Shown piece by piece: positions 5,166 through 8,128 of a stretch of 8,128 nucleotides of DNA; within the stretch, counting starts at the first letter, position 1; each line of letters opens with the position of its first letter. The notes below the pieces were generated by a model. That model did not search any database and was not told the origin of the DNA. It saw only the letters and a list, made by a program, of their open reading frames with translations. A program made the translations under genes and the position numbers. The stretch is from an uncultured Candidatus Saccharibacteria bacterium (GTDB lineage Bacteria; Patescibacteriota; Saccharimonadia; Saccharimonadales; Saccharimonadaceae): NCBI GenBank assembly GCA_938017655.1, contig CALIJO010000028.1:1-8128 (forward strand), given 5' to 3'.

Positions 5166-6323
5166 TTAGAGCTCCAATTTAGCATCATCATTATAATCGA
5201 GAAGGGCGCGATAAAAGAGGTAAAAATAAATCGAAAGATAGATGAAAATAAAGACGGTGATGGTGAGCTGAATGATAGCGACAAACGGGATTTTGCTCTC
5301 GGCAAGCCAGGCGAATTGAGACTTCAGGGCGCCATCGAGAATAATGGCTGGCATGAGCAATAATAGGTAAAGTAGAGCCACGATAATTACCAAGTAAAAA
5401 ACCCGGATCAAGAAACGTAGGCGGCGCCCCATAATGAGATTTTTGGCCATCCGCACGGCGGTTAATGGATAAAGACCTGGCGCCGAAACCACAATGATGG
5501 CAAAAAAACTACTGGATAACAGATAGAGACTGAGCGTAATCATTAGTGCGGCAAACATAAAGAAAAGCAGCGCATAAAACGGCGTGGAGAGAAATTCAGT
5601 GGTGAGAGCGACTTGAAAAACTATAATCGTAAGCATGATTGGTACGGCTTCGAGAAAGATAATTAGCCCGACCACCAGAGTCGAAACCAGAGGTGATAAG
5701 GCGCTATAAAAGCCGTCGCGCATTTTAATTTCCTGGCGTCCAGCGAGGAGGTGGCGCGCCAAATAGATAGTGACTAGCCAGATAATAGCAAAAAGTAATA
5801 CTGCGATAACAATCTGCGCATCATTCATAGTGGTGAGACCACCAGTGGAAATAATGCCGAGCAAAGTAAGCCCCGCTTTACCGACGGTACCGATTTTACC
5901 ATCCGCCACATCTTTATTAGTTTGCTCGACGTTTGCCTTGATATCGGCAAGAGTGTTTTCCGACATGGCGCCAATAAGAAAAATATAGAGGCCGACAAAA
6001 ATTAAAAGGAGGGGTAGAAAGATTTTCCAAAATTTGAAAAACATTTTAAAAGCGGCATTAGCCTGACTGGTTAAGCTTGGTAGCTCAGTTTTACGCTGAT
6101 AATCTTCGTAGTAGGAGCGCTTAAAGGAGCGGTGAAGACGGACTTCGTCCTGCTTTTTGATTAGCTGTTTCTTTTCGCGCGCAAGCTGCTTTTTTTGTTT
6201 CTGCTCCTGTTTTTGGAGTTTTTTCTGCTGCCTTTCAGCTTGGCGCTGCGCCTGCTTTGAAATCAGTTTTTTTTCATCAGAGGCTGGCTCAGATGCTACT
6301 GATTTAGTTTTAGATTTTTTCAT
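5166..6323 (-). CDS. Unrecognised multi-pass membrane protein with basic coiled-coil N-terminus
   Basis: I do not recognise a family. The protein has 385 residues from the ATG at 6323. Residues 1-65 are very rich in Lys, Gln, Arg and Glu and are likely an extended helix or coiled coil (about 20-62). Hydrophobic segments follow at about 101-119, 170-190, 211-239, 247-280, 307-329 and 345-371, giving roughly six membrane passes, with a loop of about 50 residues between the first and second. The N-terminal basic region is probably cytoplasmic. The ATG overlaps the htpX stop (TGATG), and AAGGA lies 9 nt upstream. A TTG one codon earlier (6326) is a possible alternative start. The gene sits between htpX and ligA with almost no spacing, so it is translationally coupled and co-transcribed. 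A membrane-protein quality-control or envelope role would fit the LemA/HtpX neighbours, but nothing in the sequence shows it. Confidence 0.88.
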   Translation of the reverse strand: MKKSKTKSVASEPASDEKKLISKQAQRQAERQQKKLQKQEQKQKKQLAREKKQLIKKQDEVRLHRSFKRSYYEDYQRKTELPSLTSQANAAFKMFFKFWKIFLPLLLIFVGLYIFLIGAMSENTLADIKANVEQTNKDVADGKIGTVGKAGLTLLGIISTGGLTTMNDAQIVIAVLLFAIIWLVTIYLARHLLAGRQEIKMRDGFYSALSPLVSTLVVGLIIFLEAVPIMLTIIVFQVALTTEFLSTPFYALLFFMFAALMITLSLYLLSSSFFAIIVVSAPGLYPLTAVRMAKNLIMGRRLRFLIRVFYLVIIVALLYLLLLMPAIILDGALKSQFAWLAESKIPFVAIIQLTITVFIFIYLSIYFYLFYRALLDYNDDAKLEL

Positions 6324-7198
6324 CAAATATTATCCTTCGCGCGTTCGAGGCGTTCGATGCGTTTTTCAATTGGTGGGTGAGTGCGGAAAAGTGAGTTGGT
6401 ACGACGCTTTTTGAGTGGATTATTGATAAACATTGCCTCAGTGGCGGTATTTTGACGACGCATCGGTTGACCGTGTTCATCCAGTTTCTTTAGAGCACTA
6501 ATCAAGCCATCTGGGTAGTGGGTAATTTCAGCGGCCGACATATCGGCGAGATATTCACGTTCACGCGAAATAGCCATTTGCGCGATCGTGGCAACAATAG
6601 GAGCCAAAATCGAGGTAAAAAGCAGCGCGATCACCCCGACCGGACTGTCTTGCTCATCGCGACGATTAGTGTAAGAAATCATGCGAAGACCAATATCGGC
6701 AATGTAGCCTACCACGCTAACCAGAGCAAAAGCCACCAGAGAGACTCGAATATCGTAATTTTTAATATGAGAAATTTCGTGAGCTAGCACCCCGGTAAGC
6801 TCGTCTTTATCCATAATATTTAGCAAACCAGTGGTTACAGCAACCTTAGCATGTGCTGGATCGAGACCGGTAGCGAAGGCGTTTGGGGCAGGATCATCAA
6901 TTACGTAAATTTCCGGCATCGGCAGGCCGGTAGTAATAGTAAGATTTTCTACAATATTATAAAGAGAACGGTAATCTTTTTTAGCGATAGGATGAGCGCC
7001 AGTCATGGCCATGGCCATACTGGAAGACAAAAAGACCATGATACTGGCATAAATAATAGCGGAAACTAACGTAAAAATAAAAATACTACTATCGCCGTAA
7101 ACAGCTGCAAAAAGCGCCCCGATAAAACCAATAAAACCGACGAAGCCGGCAAGAATCAAAACGGTATTTCTTTTGTTAGCTGCAATTTGAGAATACAT
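6323..7198 (-). CDS. htpX: HtpX-like M48 family zinc metalloprotease
   Basis: Membrane-embedded zinc protease; HtpX relatives degrade misfolded membrane proteins, with the active site on the cytoplasmic side. The protein has 291 residues. Two hydrophobic helices near the N-terminus (about 12-33 and 39-60) are followed by the catalytic motif HEISH (140-144: zinc ligands His140 and His144, catalytic Glu141). Two more hydrophobic segments lie at about 153-172 and 187-210. The third zinc ligand is Glu215 in REYLAD, and the family C-terminal motif FRTHPPIEKRIERL is at 271-284. All catalytic residues are present. Start choice: the ATG at 7198 has AGAAAGGGA just upstream and gives the usual N-terminus. 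A longer frame from 7234 would begin inside an intercistronic hairpin and is unlikely. The gene lies 63 nt downstream of lemA and overlaps the next gene by one base. Confidence 0.96.
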   Translation of the reverse strand: MYSQIAANKRNTVLILAGFVGFIGFIGALFAAVYGDSSIFIFTLVSAIIYASIMVFLSSSMAMAMTGAHPIAKKDYRSLYNIVENLTITTGLPMPEIYVIDDPAPNAFATGLDPAHAKVAVTTGLLNIMDKDELTGVLAHEISHIKNYDIRVSLVAFALVSVVGYIADIGLRMISYTNRRDEQDSPVGVIALLFTSILAPIVATIAQMAISREREYLADMSAAEITHYPDGLISALKKLDEHGQPMRRQNTATEAMFINNPLKKRRTNSLFRTHPPIEKRIERLERAKDNI

Positions 7199-7200
7199 AT

Positions 7201-7209
7201 TCCCTTTCT
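7201..7209 (-). promoter_or_regulatory. Ribosome binding site of htpX
   Basis: AGAAAGGGA ends 2 nt before the ATG at 7198 and supports that start. It begins only 3 nt after the base of the intercistronic hairpin. Confidence 0.65.
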
Positions 7210-7212
7210 GAC

Positions 7213-7242
7213 AATATCCAGTGAGTCGCCCCACTGGATATT
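7213..7242 (-). other. Intercistronic hairpin between lemA and htpX
   Basis: A perfect 11-bp inverted repeat, AATATCCAGTG (7213-7223) with its complement at 7232-7242, closes an 8-nt loop. It lies between the lemA stop and the htpX ribosome binding site. No T-run follows on the minus strand, so it is not a simple intrinsic terminator. It could be an mRNA stability or processing element, or could affect htpX translation. Confidence 0.8.
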
Positions 7243-7261
7243 AAATCGTCGTATTAATTGA

Positions 7262-7837
7262 TTAGAAAGAAACTTTTGGAGCCTCTTGAATCTTGGCATT
7301 TTCCTCTTCGGAAACATTGTAGAATTCACGAGCTTTGTAACCAAACATGCCAGCGAAAATATTAGCTGGGAAGCGAACGATAAATTCGTTGTATTGGCGG
7401 ACTGCACCGTTGTAGTAACGGCGAGAAGCTTGAATTTTATCTTCGGTATCTTCGAGTTGATCTTGCAAACGAATGAAGTTTTCGTTAGCTTTTAATTCTG
7501 GGTAACTTTCTGCAAGTGCGAAGATGTGGCTGAGAGCTGATTTCATTTCTTTTTCAGCACCAGCAACTTCAGCTGGGGTAGAGGCAGAAAGGACACTGGA
7601 GCGAGCCTTCACCACAGCTTCGAGGGTTGCACTTTCGTGCTTAGTATAGCCCTTAACGGTTTCGATAAGGTTTGGGATGAGGTCAGCGCGGCGCTTTAAT
7701 TGGACAAGAATGTCTGAAAAAGCATTATCGACGCGAACCTTGACGGTGACTACGTGGTTGTAAACAAAAATTGCATAGAGAGCAACTAGGATTACAACTG
7801 CGATTACACCGATTAAAATCATTTGTAGTGTGTTCAT
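7262..7837 (-). CDS. lemA: LemA family membrane protein
   Basis: 191 residues. An N-terminal transmembrane helix (about 5-27) is followed by the conserved LemA start YNHVV...VDNAFSDILVQLKRRADLIPNL (about 26-57) and VKGY (61-64). The rest is a long helical domain with helices around 67-82, 88-112 and 116-155, a YYNGAVRQYN motif (141-150), and the family C-terminal FGYKAREFY (165-173). LemA proteins have an outside helical-bundle domain; their biochemical role is not well defined. They often lie next to htpX-type protease genes, as here. Start choice: the ATG at 7837 has AAGGAG 4 nt upstream. A longer frame from 7900 would run through the promoter and add 21 residues not typical of the family. 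It is the first gene of the operon lemA-htpX-membrane protein-ligA. Confidence 0.96.
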   Translation of the reverse strand: MNTLQMILIGVIAVVILVALYAIFVYNHVVTVKVRVDNAFSDILVQLKRRADLIPNLIETVKGYTKHESATLEAVVKARSSVLSASTPAEVAGAEKEMKSALSHIFALAESYPELKANENFIRLQDQLEDTEDKIQASRRYYNGAVRQYNEFIVRFPANIFAGMFGYKAREFYNVSEEENAKIQEAPKVSF

Positions 7838-7841
7838 TTTA

Positions 7842-7847
7842 CTCCTT
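7842..7847 (-). promoter_or_regulatory. AAGGAG ribosome binding site that fixes the lemA start
   Basis: AAGGAG with a 4-nt spacer precedes the ATG at 7837. This excludes the longer frame starting at 7900. Confidence 0.8.
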
Positions 7848-7859
7848 GTTAATACTTTA

Positions 7860-7887
7860 ATTATATCAGAAAACGAGAAAGTGGTAA
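7860..7887 (-). promoter_or_regulatory. Promoter of the lemA-htpX-ligA operon
   Basis: A perfect TATAAT (7865-7860) is preceded by TGA, making an extended -10. A weak -35, TTACCA (7887-7882), lies 16 bp upstream. Transcription should start near 7853, giving a leader of about 16 nt that holds only the AAGGAG site. It lies directly after the tRNA terminator. Confidence 0.75.
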
Positions 7888-7900
7888 GCTTTTTAGACAC

Positions 7901-7938
7901 AAAATATCCCCACTAAAAGGGGGGTTTTAGTGGGGATA
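7901..7938 (-). terminator. Intrinsic terminator of the tRNA-Gly gene
   Basis: A perfect 14-bp stem TATCCCCACTAAAA / TTTTAGTGGGGATA (7905-7918 with 7925-7938) has a six-base homopolymer loop, C on the transcript. It is followed by four T residues on the minus strand. It starts 3 nt after the encoded CCA of the tRNA and insulates tRNA transcription from lemA. Confidence 0.88.
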
Positions 7939-7941
7939 AAT

Positions 7942-8018
7942 TGGTGCGAGCTAAGAGACTCTAACTCTCGACCTCTTCCTTGGCAAGGAAGCGCTCTAAA
8001 CAACTGAGCTAAGCTCGC
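7942..8018 (-). tRNA. tRNA-Gly (GCC) with encoded CCA and a U19/A56 elbow pair
   Basis: A full 77-nt cloverleaf. The acceptor stem GCGAGCU/AGCUCGC is perfect, with discriminator A73 and encoded CCA. The D stem is GCUC/GAGC with loop AGUUGUUUA. The anticodon stem CUUCC/GGAAG holds loop UUGCCAA, anticodon GCC, reading GGC and GGU. The variable loop is AGGUC and the T stem is GAGAG/CUCUU. Two near-universal bases are changed: position 19 is U where G is expected, and position 56 is A where C is expected (T loop UUAGAGU). The two changes together replace the G19-C56 tertiary pair with U19-A56, so the fold may be kept. All stems pair well, so a pseudogene is unlikely. It has its own promoter and terminator. 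Confidence 0.97.
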
Positions 8019-8029
8019 ATACTGTTTTA

Positions 8030-8057
8030 ATTTTACCGAAATCTGGCACAAAGTCAA
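8030..8057 (-). promoter_or_regulatory. Promoter of the tRNA-Gly gene
   Basis: A -35 box TTGACT (8057-8052, 5 of 6) and a -10 box TAAAAT (8035-8030, 5 of 6) are 16 bp apart. Transcription would start near 8023, about 5 nt before the mature tRNA 5' end. Confidence 0.8.
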
Positions 8058-8076
8058 GTATTTAGGAAAAATTTTG

Positions 8077-8126
8077 TTGTTATTACGTGATAATGTCGCA
8101 GTAGATTGTTATGAGAAAATGTCGCA
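8077..8126. repeat. Two imperfect direct repeats TTGTTAT-N(5-8)-AATGTCGCA at the right edge
   Basis: Copy 1 is 8077-8100 and copy 2 is 8106-8126. Both begin TTGTTAT and end AATGTCGCA, with 8 and 5 bases between. Repeated short motifs like this can be transposase-binding sites near the end of an insertion sequence, but the window ends here and no transposase is visible. Confidence 0.6.
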
Positions 8127-8128
8127 AT

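Noticed and set aside
7199..7234. A longer htpX beginning at 7234
   Set aside because: It would start inside the intercistronic hairpin and bypass the AGAAAGGGA site; the extra 12 residues are not family-like.
7213..7242. The lemA-htpX hairpin as an intrinsic terminator
   Set aside because: No T-run follows on the minus strand, and htpX has no other visible promoter in the 63-nt gap.
7838..7900. A longer lemA beginning at 7900
   Set aside because: The added region contains the TATAAT promoter and the AAGGAG site, both of which point to the ATG at 7837.
7942..8018. tRNA-Gly as a pseudogene because of changes at positions 19 and 56
   Set aside because: All stems pair, CCA is encoded, a promoter and terminator are present, and the two changes are complementary to each other.

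Overview
The window looks like a chromosomal stretch from a small-genome bacterium of the Candidate Phyla Radiation (Patescibacteria), most likely Saccharibacteria (TM7). This is inferred from gene content and protein character: a cysteine-free NAD+-dependent DNA ligase with altered motifs, a LemA-HtpX pair, an LPxTG-type surface protein, compact operons and the standard genetic code with UGA read as stop. No 16S rRNA or ribosomal protein is present to confirm it.

Layout, left to right. Positions 1-922 (minus strand) hold the 5' part of a long low-complexity, single-pass membrane protein gene that runs off the left edge. Positions 1059-1526 (minus) encode a small protein with an N-terminal hydrophobic segment, a Thr/Lys/Glu/Asn-rich linker and a C-terminal LPSTG sorting signal. 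It has a strong promoter and its own terminator. Divergently, 1683-2972 (plus) is enolase, whose extended -10 box lies so close to the ATG that the mRNA should be leaderless. Enolase converges on a four-gene minus-strand operon read in the order lemA (7837-7262), htpX (7198-6323), an unrecognised multi-pass membrane protein (6323-5166) and ligA (5163-3160). The convergent gap carries a bidirectional terminator preceded by a mosaic of short direct repeats that looks like an insertion. Upstream of lemA is a tRNA-Gly(GCC) gene (8018-7942, minus) with its own promoter and terminator. The right edge has two copies of a TTGTTAT...AATGTCGCA motif, possibly the end of a mobile element.

How the genes fit together. 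Enolase is glycolytic. LigA seals nicks in replication and repair. LemA and the M48 protease HtpX are membrane proteins that often occur together, and here they share a transcript with a multi-pass membrane protein and ligA. The two left-hand genes encode membrane or surface tethers. The four central genes are closely packed (TGATG overlap between htpX and the membrane protein, 2 nt between the membrane protein and ligA), which supports co-transcription from the promoter at 7860-7887.

The points most worth a second look are: the U19/A56 covariation in tRNA-Gly; the LigA without zinc-finger cysteines and with changed NMN-site residues; the leaderless enolase gene; the repeat mosaic flanked by a 12-bp duplication after enolase; and the hairpin next to the htpX ribosome binding site.
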